A stretch of 18,486 bases of DNA. It comes from an uncultured bacterium. GTDB taxonomy: Bacteria; Actinomycetota; Coriobacteriia; Coriobacteriales; Coriobacteriaceae. Position 1 is the first letter of the stretch. Every line of letters begins with the position of its first letter. A model generated the notes under the pieces. It did not search any database. It was not told the DNA's origin and saw only the letters and a list, made by a program, of their open reading frames with translations. Location of the stretch: positions 1 to 18,486 of the forward strand of contig CAJMPZ010000044.1 in assembly GCA_905215445.1 (NCBI GenBank), read 5' to 3'. Below, in pieces: positions 1-6,540 of the stretch. The translations under genes and the position numbers were made by a program.

Positions 1-31
1 TCTCGGAAGGCACGTGCAGACCTTTCGTCAT
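1..31 (-). CDS. Start of an unidentified gene, cut by window edge
   Basis: Reading the minus strand from position 31, an ATG opens a frame with no stop up to the window edge (MTKGLHVPSE). A strong Shine-Dalgarno-like GGTAGGAGG lies just upstream (about positions 34-42), although its spacing to the ATG is short. Only ten codons are visible, so no family can be assigned. It would be divergent from ppk, sharing the long AT-rich region between them. The start could be a chance ATG; the ribosome binding site is the main support. Confidence 0.35.
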   Translation of the reverse strand, partial: MTKGLHVPSE

Positions 32-47
32 GGCCTCCTACCTTTCT

Positions 48-66
48 TTCGGGCCTTTCGGCCGAA
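48..66 (-). promoter_or_regulatory. GNRA-loop hairpin ahead of the edge gene
   Basis: On the minus strand TTCGGCC and GGCC(C)GAA pair around a GAAA tetraloop, about 17 nt before the putative ATG at 31. GGCC in this stem is complementary to the GGCC that overlaps the start region, so it could affect initiation. A second small inverted repeat lies upstream (72-96, CAGCA/TGCTG with an inner CCGT/ACGG). This is a structural observation only; no known riboswitch consensus was matched. Confidence 0.25.
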
Positions 67-582
67 TCTCTCAGCACCCTTCCGTAACGGATGCTGCTTG
101 CTGACAGCTCTAGTTATATCCAAATTCCAACCGCAATTCCACCTCGCCCCCGAACGGTCAACAAAGTTCGATGAACGGTATATCGAATATGATTCCCCCA
201 TAATGCACTTCGGCGTTCTAAAGTAGCTTTTCTAAGGTAAATGCTCTTTTTTCCTAAAAATCATTCGCAATTACAACTCCAATCTTTCGATTAAGAATTG
301 CATATCTAAAACGGTTTTATGTATATAAATGACGCTTGTTCGTGTTTCTGTCTGTATTCGATGATATTCAGCTACCTATCATTCTTATTCACACATACTC
401 ACCAGTTGAGTGAGGATATAGACCGTTTTTCACAACGCGAAGGGCGTCAGCTCTATGGCTTGTCAGCGTAAGAAGTAGGTAAAGATACCGTTCACGCGAT
501 ACGTCCGTGCCATAGGTCGACTAAATTGAGACAATAGTGAATAGTGTTAGGCAACCGTCCCCCACGGGGACTGAACGGACAG
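67..582. other. AT-rich divergent intergenic region, no gene seen
   Basis: Roughly 500 bases, clearly richer in A and T than the coding DNA, lie between the edge gene (minus) and ppk (plus). The open frames here are short, lack ribosome binding sites and have no recognisable product. One plus-strand promoter candidate is TTGCAT (298-303), 18 bp, TATATA (322-327), which would give ppk a leader of about 250 nt. AT content points to promoters and regulator sites, but no operator is clear. Confidence 0.4.
298..327 (+). promoter_or_regulatory. Candidate promoter for ppk
   Basis: A weak -35 (TTGCAT, 298-303) and a better -10 (TATATA, 322-327) are separated by 18 bp in the AT-rich region ahead of ppk. 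The -35 matches the consensus in only half its positions. Other pairings are possible in such AT-rich DNA, so this is tentative. Confidence 0.22.
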
Positions 583-2991
583 ATGCATATGCCGAGCAAA
601 ATCGAAAAAAAGCAAGCCGCTGCAAAGCTGCGTAAGCCGCCGCGCGACCTCTCGTACACGCAGAACCGAGAGCTCAGCTGGCTGCGCTTTGACAACCGTG
701 TGCTTGACGAAGCCTTCGACGAGACCGTTCCGCTGTTCGAGCGGCTAAAGTTCGTGTCGATTTTCGAGTCTAACCTCGATGAGTTTCTCATGGTGCGCGT
801 GGGCGGCCTGTCCGATCTGGCAGAGCTCAAAAAACAGCCTGTCGACAACAAGAGCAATATGACCGCCTCCGAACAAGTCGATGCTGTCATGGCCGAAATG
901 CCCGGGCTCCTTACCCGATGGGAGTCCATCTTTAAGAGCATCGAGGGCAAGCTCGACACCCTGGGCGTTCACCGCGCCCGCATCGATTCGCTTACGCCCG
1001 AGGAGCGCACCTTTGTAACCCGTTACTTCCAGGCCTACGTGTCGCCGGTCATCTCACCGCTGGTGATTGACCCGCGCCACCCCTTCCCCAACCTGCGCAA
1101 CGGCGCACTCTACCTGGCCTGCGGCCTGGACGGCGTCACCGACGAGGAGAGTCTGCTGGGCCTTATCGAGATTCCCACCTCGATGAACCGCGTGGTCGAG
1201 ATCCCCTCGCCCACCGGCACCTACTCCTACATCTTGCTCGAGGACGTCATCCTCGCCTGCCTGGACAGCTGCTTTGGCTCCTATAAGCCGCTCGACCGCG
1301 CGCTCATCCGCGTCACCCGCAACGCCGACATCGACCCGGACGGCGAGGGCGTCGAGGAGGAAGAGGATTACCGTCAGCACATGAAGCGCATCCTCAAGAA
1401 ACGCTTGCGCCTGCAGCCGGTGGTGCTCGCGGTCTCGGGGTCGCTCGAGAAGGCGACGCTCAAGACCATCCGCAAGGCGCTCGAGCTTTCGCGCCGCTCT
1501 GTCTTTACCTGCGATATCCCGCTCGACCTAGGCTACGTCTTTGGCATTGAGGGCAAGATTCCCGAGCACCTGCGCAACGAGCTGCTCTTTACACCGTTTA
1601 AGCCGCAGCCCAACCCCACCATCGATATGACCCGCTCCATCCGCGAGCAGGTACTTCAGCACGACAAGCTGCTCTTTTATCCCTATGAGGCCATGAACCC
1701 CTTCCTGGATCTGGTGCACGAGGCCGCCTACGACCCCGAGTGCATCTCACTGCGCATCACGCTCTACCGCGTGGCCAAGCAGAGCCGCCTGTGCGAGTCA
1801 CTGATCGATGCCGCCGAGAACGGCAAAGAGGTCACGGTGCTCATGGAGCTCCGCGCGCGCTTTGACGAGCAGAACAACATCGAGTGGGCCGAGCGCCTGG
1901 AAGAGGCCGGCTGCACCGTCATCTACGGCTCCGAGGGCTTTAAGTGCCACTCCAAGATCTGCCAGCTCACCTATCGCGAGGGCATGGCGCTAACGCGCCT
2001 GACGCTGCTGGGCACCGGCAACTTTAACGAGAAGACGGCCAAACTCTACAGCGACTTTATGCTCATGACCGCTCACCCCGGCATCGGCGAGGACGCCAAC
2101 CTGTTCTTCCGCAACCTGTCGCTGGGCAACCTGCGCGGCGATTACCGCTTCCTGGGTGTGGCGCCCGTCGGACTGAAACCGCTCATCATGCGCGGGCTTG
2201 ACCGCGAGATCCAGCGCGCCCTCGCCGGCGAGCCCGCCCGCGTGTTCTTTAAACTCAACTCGCTCACCGACCGCGAGGTCATCGACAAGATCGCCGAGGC
2301 ATCGTGCGCAGGAGTCCGCGTGGACATGATCATCCGCGGCATCTCGTGCCTCAAGCCGGGCGTTCCTGGCAAGACCGAGAACGTGCATGTCCGTTCTATC
2401 GTCGGACGCTTTTTGGAGCATGCGCGCGTTTACGCCTTTGGCGTGGACTCGGACATGATCTATCTGAGCTCGGCCGACATGATGACACGCAACACCGAGC
2501 ACCGCGTGGAGATCGCCTTCCCCGTGCTCGACCCCACCTGCCGCGCCCTGGTGCACGAGTACATGAGCATGCAGCTGCGCGACAACGTGAAGGCCCGCAG
2601 CCTCACGAGCGACGGCACCTGGGTCCCCGTGGAGCGCGCAGAGGGTGAGAAACCCTTCAACTCGCAGGAAGCCCTGCTGGAGCGTGCCTACCGCAACGCC
2701 GAGGCCGCGCCCGAGTCCGTCATTGAGGCAAAGCCCGCCCCCGAGCCCGAGCCGCAGCCGGTAGCACCCAAGGTCCAAGAGGTCCAGGCGACCGTCATTG
2801 AGCCCGAGCCTGCACCTGCACCTCGACCCGAGCCGCAGGTCACCAAGCCCGCACCCGAGACGAGTGCCCGTCGCGATAAGCCCGCTGGCAAGACCAAGGC
2901 CATCGAGCGCCATCACCCCGGCCGCGTGCGCATGGGCTTGGGCCTGATCGGTCTGGGTCTTAAGACGCTCATTACCGGCAGGACGAAATAG
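583..2991 (+). CDS. ppk: Polyphosphate kinase 1
   Basis: Reversibly polymerises the gamma-phosphate of ATP into polyphosphate. The translation has the four-domain PPK1 layout: N-terminal helical region with NRELSWLRFDNRVLDEA, head domain, then two phospholipase D-like catalytic domains. The autophosphorylated histidine is in KCHSKICQL (about residue 456 counting from the ATG at 583); the second catalytic histidine is in FLEHARVYAFG (about 613). RVAKQS and ARFDEQ carry the conserved arginines. Length is 802 aa against about 690 for the E. coli enzyme; the excess is a Pro/Glu/Ala-rich tail (about residues 705-785) followed by a Gly/Leu-rich end, RMGLGLIGLGLKTLI. The start is uncertain: an in-frame GTG at 544 has no ribosome binding site, and ATG codons at 583 and 589 are both possible, with a weak GGGGA upstream of 583. 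The gene ends in a good terminator, so it is probably monocistronic. Confidence 0.95.
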   Translation: MHMPSKIEKKQAAAKLRKPPRDLSYTQNRELSWLRFDNRVLDEAFDETVPLFERLKFVSIFESNLDEFLMVRVGGLSDLAELKKQPVDNKSNMTASEQVDAVMAEMPGLLTRWESIFKSIEGKLDTLGVHRARIDSLTPEERTFVTRYFQAYVSPVISPLVIDPRHPFPNLRNGALYLACGLDGVTDEESLLGLIEIPTSMNRVVEIPSPTGTYSYILLEDVILACLDSCFGSYKPLDRALIRVTRNADIDPDGEGVEEEEDYRQHMKRILKKRLRLQPVVLAVSGSLEKATLKTIRKALELSRRSVFTCDIPLDLGYVFGIEGKIPEHLRNELLFTPFKPQPNPTIDMTRSIREQVLQHDKLLFYPYEAMNPFLDLVHEAAYDPECISLRITLYRVAKQSRLCESLIDAAENGKEVTVLMELRARFDEQNNIEWAERLEEAGCTVIYGSEGFKCHSKICQLTYREGMALTRLTLLGTGNFNEKTAKLYSDFMLMTAHPGIGEDANLFFRNLSLGNLRGDYRFLGVAPVGLKPLIMRGLDREIQRALAGEPARVFFKLNSLTDREVIDKIAEASCAGVRVDMIIRGISCLKPGVPGKTENVHVRSIVGRFLEHARVYAFGVDSDMIYLSSADMMTRNTEHRVEIAFPVLDPTCRALVHEYMSMQLRDNVKARSLTSDGTWVPVERAEGEKPFNSQEALLERAYRNAEAAPESVIEAKPAPEPEPQPVAPKVQEVQATVIEPEPAPAPRPEPQVTKPAPETSARRDKPAGKTKAIERHHPGRVRMGLGLIGLGLKTLITGRTK

Positions 2992-2993
2992 TC

Positions 2994-3019
2994 GTTTGTA
3001 GAAGCAGTTTGTAGAAGCG
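2994..3019 (+). repeat. 13-bp tandem duplication after the ppk stop
   Basis: GTTTGTAGAAGCA (2994-3006) is followed directly by GTTTGTAGAAGCG (3007-3019), 12 of 13 bases identical. The second copy runs into the ppk terminator stem. Probably a slippage duplication. Confidence 0.7.
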
Positions 3020-3059
3020 CCCCGCATTTGAGCAAAGCCTCGGATGCGGGGCGCTTTTC
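3017..3059 (+). terminator. Rho-independent terminator of ppk
   Basis: GCGCCCCGCAT (3017-3027) pairs perfectly with ATGCGGGGCGC (3044-3054), and TTTT follows on the plus strand. The 16-nt loop can form a small GAG/CTC inner stem. Confidence 0.85.
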
Positions 3060-3104
3060 CCTGCTACCATGGTGCGAGCAACAACACGAATGACAGGCAG
3101 GGAT

Positions 3105-4418
3105 ATGAAGCTCACTATAGAATCGATGACCTACGGCGCCGACGGGCTGGCGCACGCCGACAACGGCAAAGCCGTCTTTGTGCAGGGTGCCGTGGCAGGC
3201 GACACCGTCGAGGCCGAGGTCGTACAGGACGGCAAGTCGTTCATGCGCGCCCGCACCACCGAGATTCTGGAGCCGAGCCCCGATCGCATTCAGCCCCCCT
3301 GCCCCTACGTGGGCATCTGCGGCGGCTGCTCGTGGGGCAATCTCTCACGCACGGCACAGCTCGCCGCCAAGGAGCAAAACCTGCGCTCCACGCTCGAGCG
3401 CATCGGCAAGTTCGCTCCTGAGCAGGTCGATGAGTTGGTGCAGCCCATCTGCCACACCAAGGACGACTGGGGCTACCGCAATAAAATCGAGCTCGAACCG
3501 ACCGTCGTCAACGGTCGCGTGCGCCTTGGCATGCACGGTGTCGACCCCAGCAAAATCGTGACCGTCGATGCGTGCCCGCTGTTCGATAAACGTTTTCCCA
3601 AGGCGCTCAAATCGGTCGTCGGCGCACTCAACTATCTAAGCGGCAGCCATGACTTAGGGCTCGAACGCGTGGGCATTCGCGCATCGCGCCGCACCAAGGC
3701 GCTCGAGGTTGCACTCTGGACGCCCACGGGCTCTTTTCCGCGCTCGCAAGTCTCCCGCGTGCTGGCGGTCGCCGCTCATCCCACGAGCATCGTGCGTGTG
3801 ATGAGCAAGGGCGAAAAGAAGGCCCGCCGTGTCTCCAAGGTCGAAATGCTCGCCGGAGAGGGCTCATGGACCGAGAATATCGCCGAGGGTCAGATGCGCT
3901 TGTCTGCCCCGTCTTTTTTCCAAGTCAACACCAAGGGTGCTGAAATTTTGATCGAGCTTGTCATGGAAGCGCTCGACCCGCAAGAAGACGAGCTTGCCGT
4001 GGACCTGTACTGCGGCGCCGGAACCTTTACCCTGCCGCTCGCCCGCCGCTGCGACTTCGTCGCCGCCGTCGAGGCCTACGGCCCGGCCGTGCGCGACCTG
4101 CGCCGTAACCTGGAAATCAACAAGCTTGATAACGTCGACGTCATTGGCGGAGACGCGGTGCGCGAGTTCCCCGACCAGGATGCCGACGTCTTGGTGGTCG
4201 ACCCGCCGCGCGCAGGCCTCGCCCCCGAGGCGATCGACCTTATCGCCAGCACGAGCGCTCGCGATGTCGCCTACGTGAGCTGCGACCCCGCCACCCTGGC
4301 ACGCGACCTTAAGCGCTTTGTCGAGGAAGGTACCTTCTCCCCCGTCAAGATCACGCCGGTCGATCTGTTCCCGCAAACCTTCCACTGCGAAACCGTCGTC
4401 CACCTCAAGCGCAACTAG
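3105..4418 (+). CDS. RlmD/RumA-type RNA uracil-5-methyltransferase
   Basis: A SAM-dependent RNA m5U methyltransferase of the TrmA/RlmD family, 437 aa from the ATG at 3105. An N-terminal TRAM-like RNA-binding segment (about residues 1-55) is followed by cysteines C66, C72, C75 (CPYVGICGGC) and C157 (DACPLF), the pattern that binds a 4Fe-4S cluster in RlmD. The methyltransferase half shows FFQVN (271-275), SAM motif DLYCGAGTFTLPLA (300-313), VVDPPRAGL (364-372) and VSCDPATLARDL, whose C393 is the expected catalytic nucleophile; HCETV near the end carries the general base glutamate. The start at 3105 is preferred over 3069 because GGCAGGGA sits just before it and TRAM homology begins there. The likely target is a 23S rRNA uridine, but Gram-positive RlmCD-type enzymes modify two sites and the substrate cannot be fixed from sequence. 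Confidence 0.92.
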   Translation: MKLTIESMTYGADGLAHADNGKAVFVQGAVAGDTVEAEVVQDGKSFMRARTTEILEPSPDRIQPPCPYVGICGGCSWGNLSRTAQLAAKEQNLRSTLERIGKFAPEQVDELVQPICHTKDDWGYRNKIELEPTVVNGRVRLGMHGVDPSKIVTVDACPLFDKRFPKALKSVVGALNYLSGSHDLGLERVGIRASRRTKALEVALWTPTGSFPRSQVSRVLAVAAHPTSIVRVMSKGEKKARRVSKVEMLAGEGSWTENIAEGQMRLSAPSFFQVNTKGAEILIELVMEALDPQEDELAVDLYCGAGTFTLPLARRCDFVAAVEAYGPAVRDLRRNLEINKLDNVDVIGGDAVREFPDQDADVLVVDPPRAGLAPEAIDLIASTSARDVAYVSCDPATLARDLKRFVEEGTFSPVKITPVDLFPQTFHCETVVHLKRN

Positions 4419-4456
4419 ACTGTTTGCCCCAGACCACGCCCGATGATTTTTCTGGC

Positions 4457-4502
4457 ACGGGGATAAAAATAGATTTGCTCCGAATGATTATTTAATCCCC
4501 GT
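4457..4502. terminator. AT-rich hairpin after the methyltransferase gene
   Basis: ACGGGGAT (4457-4464) pairs with ATCCCCGT (4495-4502), with A/T-rich flanks that can extend the stem inward. No T run follows on the plus strand. It could aid termination or be a relic; low confidence as a true terminator. Confidence 0.3.
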
Positions 4503-4510
4503 CCCGAAAT

Positions 4511-4534
4511 TGAACCGCCCCTCATTTCTTGAAC
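4511..4534 (+). repeat. Left terminal inverted repeat of the IS3 remnant
   Basis: Begins TGAACCGCCCC and ends CTTGAAC; 17 of 24 bases match the reverse complement of 4901-4924. The terminator hairpin at 4519-4548 overlaps this repeat. Confidence 0.75.
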
Positions 4535-4555
4535 ATTAGAAATGGGGGCTTCTTT
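4519..4555 (+). terminator. Terminator hairpin embedded in the IS left end
   Basis: CCCTCATTTCT (4519-4529) pairs with AGAAATGGGGG (4538-4548), 11 pairs including one G-U, with an 8-nt loop, followed by CTTCTTT. It would stop plus-strand transcription coming from the methyltransferase gene and shield the element from read-through. Confidence 0.65.
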
Positions 4556-4723
4556 ATGGACGGGAGAGTCAGGCACGACGCCACGCTGAGGACTCTTGCA
4601 GCAGAGCTTTGCGACAGGGGGTGCGGGCGCGCCGAAGGCCAGCGGGAGGCCGAAGGGTGCCCGGACCCGGCCGGGGCCGGCGGCGTGCGAGGGCAAGCTC
4701 ATGCGACGGAGCTGCTGCCCGGG

Positions 4724-4885
4724 CGCCTGAAGGACGAATTCTACAGGAGCCGGACGTGGCGGAGCTTCGAGGAGTTCAAGCGGGACCTCGAAGCCTATAC
4801 CGTTCACTGGAACAAGAGGAGGCGGGTTAAGCAAAAGGGACTGACCCCGGAGGAGTTCCGAAATCAGTCCCCATGTGCGGCATAG
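4724..4885 (+). pseudogene. IS3 OrfB transposase C-terminal fragment
   Basis: The frame reads GRLKDEFYRSRTW, then EEFKRDLEAYTVHWNKRRR and KGLTPEEFRNQS. This is the typical end of IS150-group OrfB, downstream of the last catalytic glutamate region (GRLKDE), followed by a conserved W/Y-N-RR-K-KG-L-SP-E-YR pattern. The rest of the DDE domain is absent. Upstream in the same frame (from 4556) MDGRVRHDATLRTLAAEL could be an orfA start remnant. In the neighbouring frame at about 4640-4690 the translation reads GRPKGARTRPG, a basic linker-like stretch, which suggests a frameshift as well as a deletion. It cannot encode an active transposase. Confidence 0.8.
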
Positions 4886-4900
4886 GCCGCTAATTGACCC

Positions 4901-4924
4901 GTCCAAGTATCGGGGCGCAGTTCA
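4901..4924 (-). repeat. Right terminal inverted repeat of the IS3 remnant
   Basis: Read on the minus strand it starts TGAACTGCGCCCC and ends CTTGGAC, the classic look of an IS150-group end. It pairs with 4511-4534. Confidence 0.75.
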
Positions 4925-4971
4925 TTTCAGCGCCGCCCGAGAAAGCTAAACGCCTTCTGGCAGGTTGTCCC

Positions 4972-5006
4972 GGGCCGAGGGCGGCCACCTTGATCGCCCT
5001 CGGCCC
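4972..5006 (-). terminator. Strong hairpin downstream of the PTS gene
   Basis: GGGCCGAGGGCG (4972-4983) pairs perfectly with CGCCCTCGGCCC (4995-5006), loop 11 nt. There is no T run on either side, so it may be a 3'-end stabiliser or a Rho-independent terminator lacking the U tract. A second stem, CTCAAT/ATTGAG extended by GCCC/GGGC (5022-5055), lies between it and the PTS stop codon. Confidence 0.45.
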
Positions 5007-5060
5007 TCACCCACCTCAACTGCCCCTCAATTACATAGAGCTGATTGAGGAGGGCGCAGG

Positions 5061-6509
5061 CTAGCGGGTGCCTTCCTCATCGTCGTTGGGCCGGTAGGTG
5101 ATGAACTCGATAACAAAGGCCAGGACGGCAGAGACGAGCGAGGCGATGATCGCGAAGATCATGTGGGAGATCCCGGCGCCACCAGGGGTCCCGTCGATAA
5201 AGTTGAGCAGGTTGAAGACGCCGAGGCCGCCCGAGATGTACATGAGAGCGCCAGTCATTCCCACGATGGCGCCGCCCACGGCGGAGCTCAGGCATGCCAC
5301 GACGAACGCGCGCTTGTTGGGGAGGGCGATGCCGTAGATGCCCGGCTCGGTGACGCCGAAGAAGAAGGCGGAGATCATCGCGGGAAGGGCGATGCCGCGG
5401 AAGCGCTCGTCCTTGTTTCTGAGGTACATGGCAAAGATGACCGCTCCGAGCGCGAACCCGTGGCCGATGGTGGCGGCGAGCACGCTGTCGTGGCCGAGGG
5501 TGTTCAGATTCATGATGGAGATGGGGATGAGGCTCCAGTGGAAGCCAAAGATGACGAGGCACATCCACAGTCCGCCAACCAGGGCGCTGCCCAGGACGGA
5601 ACCAACCACGGGGAGCTGGAAGATGAACGAGAATGCCGCGCTCAGCAGGTTGGTGATGAGGGTGGCCACCGGGCCGATGATGAGGTAGCCCAAGACGATG
5701 GAGACCGTCATCGTGGCGAGCGGGACAAGGAACATCTTGAGCGCAGCCGGCATCCAGCTCTTGAGCCAGCGCTCAAGGATAGAGCCGAACCACACCATGA
5801 GAAGGACGGGGATCACCGAGCTCACGTAGCCGGACACGGGCATGATGATGGGGAGCCCGAGGGCGGTGGCGTACCACGAGAACGTGCCGGCCACGCCGAG
5901 GTCGATGCTGCCGAGCGCCTCGCCCGAGGTCAGGGCGACCATCGTCGGGTAGAGAAGCGCCACGCCGATTGCCACGCCGGTGAACTCGTTCATGCGGAAC
6001 TTGCGCGCGGCACTGAACGCCAGGGCGACGGGAAGGAAGTAGAAGAAGCCGTCAGCCACGGTGTAGAGCAGCGTGTAGAGGCCGTCGTTTGCAAAGGCCG
6101 GGACGAAGTAGGTGATGAGGGCAAGCAGTCCCTTCATGATGCCTGCGGCGGCAAGCGGTCCCAGGATGGGCTGGAAGATGCCAGAGATGAGGTCGATGAC
6201 GACGGAGGCAACGGTCTTATCGCCCTGGGGCTCGTCGTCGGCGCTTGCGCCGCCCGAGAAGTTGCCGGCCTCCAGGACCGCGTCGTAGACGTCCTCGACG
6301 ATGTTACCCACGACCACCTGGTACTGGCCGTTGGCCTGGATGACCTGGATGACGCCCTTGAGGGCCTCGATCTTGGCAGTGTTGGCGCGGGACTCGTCCT
6401 TGAGTTTGAAGCGCACGCGCGTGATGCAGTGCGCGACGCTGGCGACGTTCTCTGTGCCGCCTACGTTCTCGAGTATGGATCTGGCCAGATCGTCGTATTT
6501 TTCAGCCAT
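5061..6509 (-). CDS. PTS beta-glucoside-type EIIBC permease
   Basis: A glucose-superfamily PTS permease, 482 aa, which imports a sugar and phosphorylates it in transit. The EIIB domain (about residues 1-85) has the phosphorylated cysteine C28 in AHCITRVRFKLKD. A short linker leads to EIIC (about 100-472) with about ten hydrophobic segments, GFHWSLIPI at 322-330 and the sugar-binding motif GVTEPGIYG (385-393). BglF-like proteins usually continue into a C-terminal EIIA domain; this one ends after the last membrane segment (FITYRPNDDEEGTR), so EIIA must come from elsewhere. Start: AAGGAG lies 7 nt before the ATG. It follows the 6-phospho-beta-glucosidase by 31 nt in the same operon, which supports an aryl- or alkyl-beta-glucoside or cellobiose substrate over sucrose or trehalose. 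Confidence 0.93.
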   Translation of the reverse strand: MAEKYDDLARSILENVGGTENVASVAHCITRVRFKLKDESRANTAKIEALKGVIQVIQANGQYQVVVGNIVEDVYDAVLEAGNFSGGASADDEPQGDKTVASVVIDLISGIFQPILGPLAAAGIMKGLLALITYFVPAFANDGLYTLLYTVADGFFYFLPVALAFSAARKFRMNEFTGVAIGVALLYPTMVALTSGEALGSIDLGVAGTFSWYATALGLPIIMPVSGYVSSVIPVLLMVWFGSILERWLKSWMPAALKMFLVPLATMTVSIVLGYLIIGPVATLITNLLSAAFSFIFQLPVVGSVLGSALVGGLWMCLVIFGFHWSLIPISIMNLNTLGHDSVLAATIGHGFALGAVIFAMYLRNKDERFRGIALPAMISAFFFGVTEPGIYGIALPNKRAFVVACLSSAVGGAIVGMTGALMYISGGLGVFNLLNFIDGTPGGAGISHMIFAIIASLVSAVLAFVIEFITYRPNDDEEGTR

Positions 6510-6540
6510 TATTTTCTCCTTAGTGATATTGCCCGGGCGG

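Larger units (their letters stand above)
4511..4924 (+). mobile_element. Internally deleted IS3-family (IS150-like) element
   Basis: Two imperfect terminal inverted repeats bound a 414-bp stretch: 4511-4534 at the left and 4901-4924 (read on the minus strand) at the right, matching at 17 of 24 positions, both opening TGAAC(T/C)GC. The interior encodes the C-terminus of an IS3 OrfB transposase just inside the right end. A full IS150-group element is about 1.3-1.5 kb, so most of orfA and orfB is missing. No target-site duplication is visible (AAT on the left, TTT on the right), consistent with decay. It sits at the convergent junction between the rRNA methyltransferase and the sugar operon. Confidence 0.8.

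Noticed and set aside
75..110. Minus-strand GGGTGCTGAGAG resembles the start of a TPP riboswitch.
   Set aside because: The second conserved block (CTGAT...GCCAGCGTAGGGA type) is missing downstream.
120..180. Minus-strand GGTGGAATTGCGG resembles a T-box antiterminator sequence.
   Set aside because: Only 9 of 13 fixed consensus positions match, the required downstream pairing strand is absent, and no Stem I or specifier region was seen.
1990..3027. A 345-codon minus-strand frame opposite ppk.
   Set aside because: Low-complexity Gly/Leu/His translation, no ribosome binding site, fully antisense to a well-supported gene.
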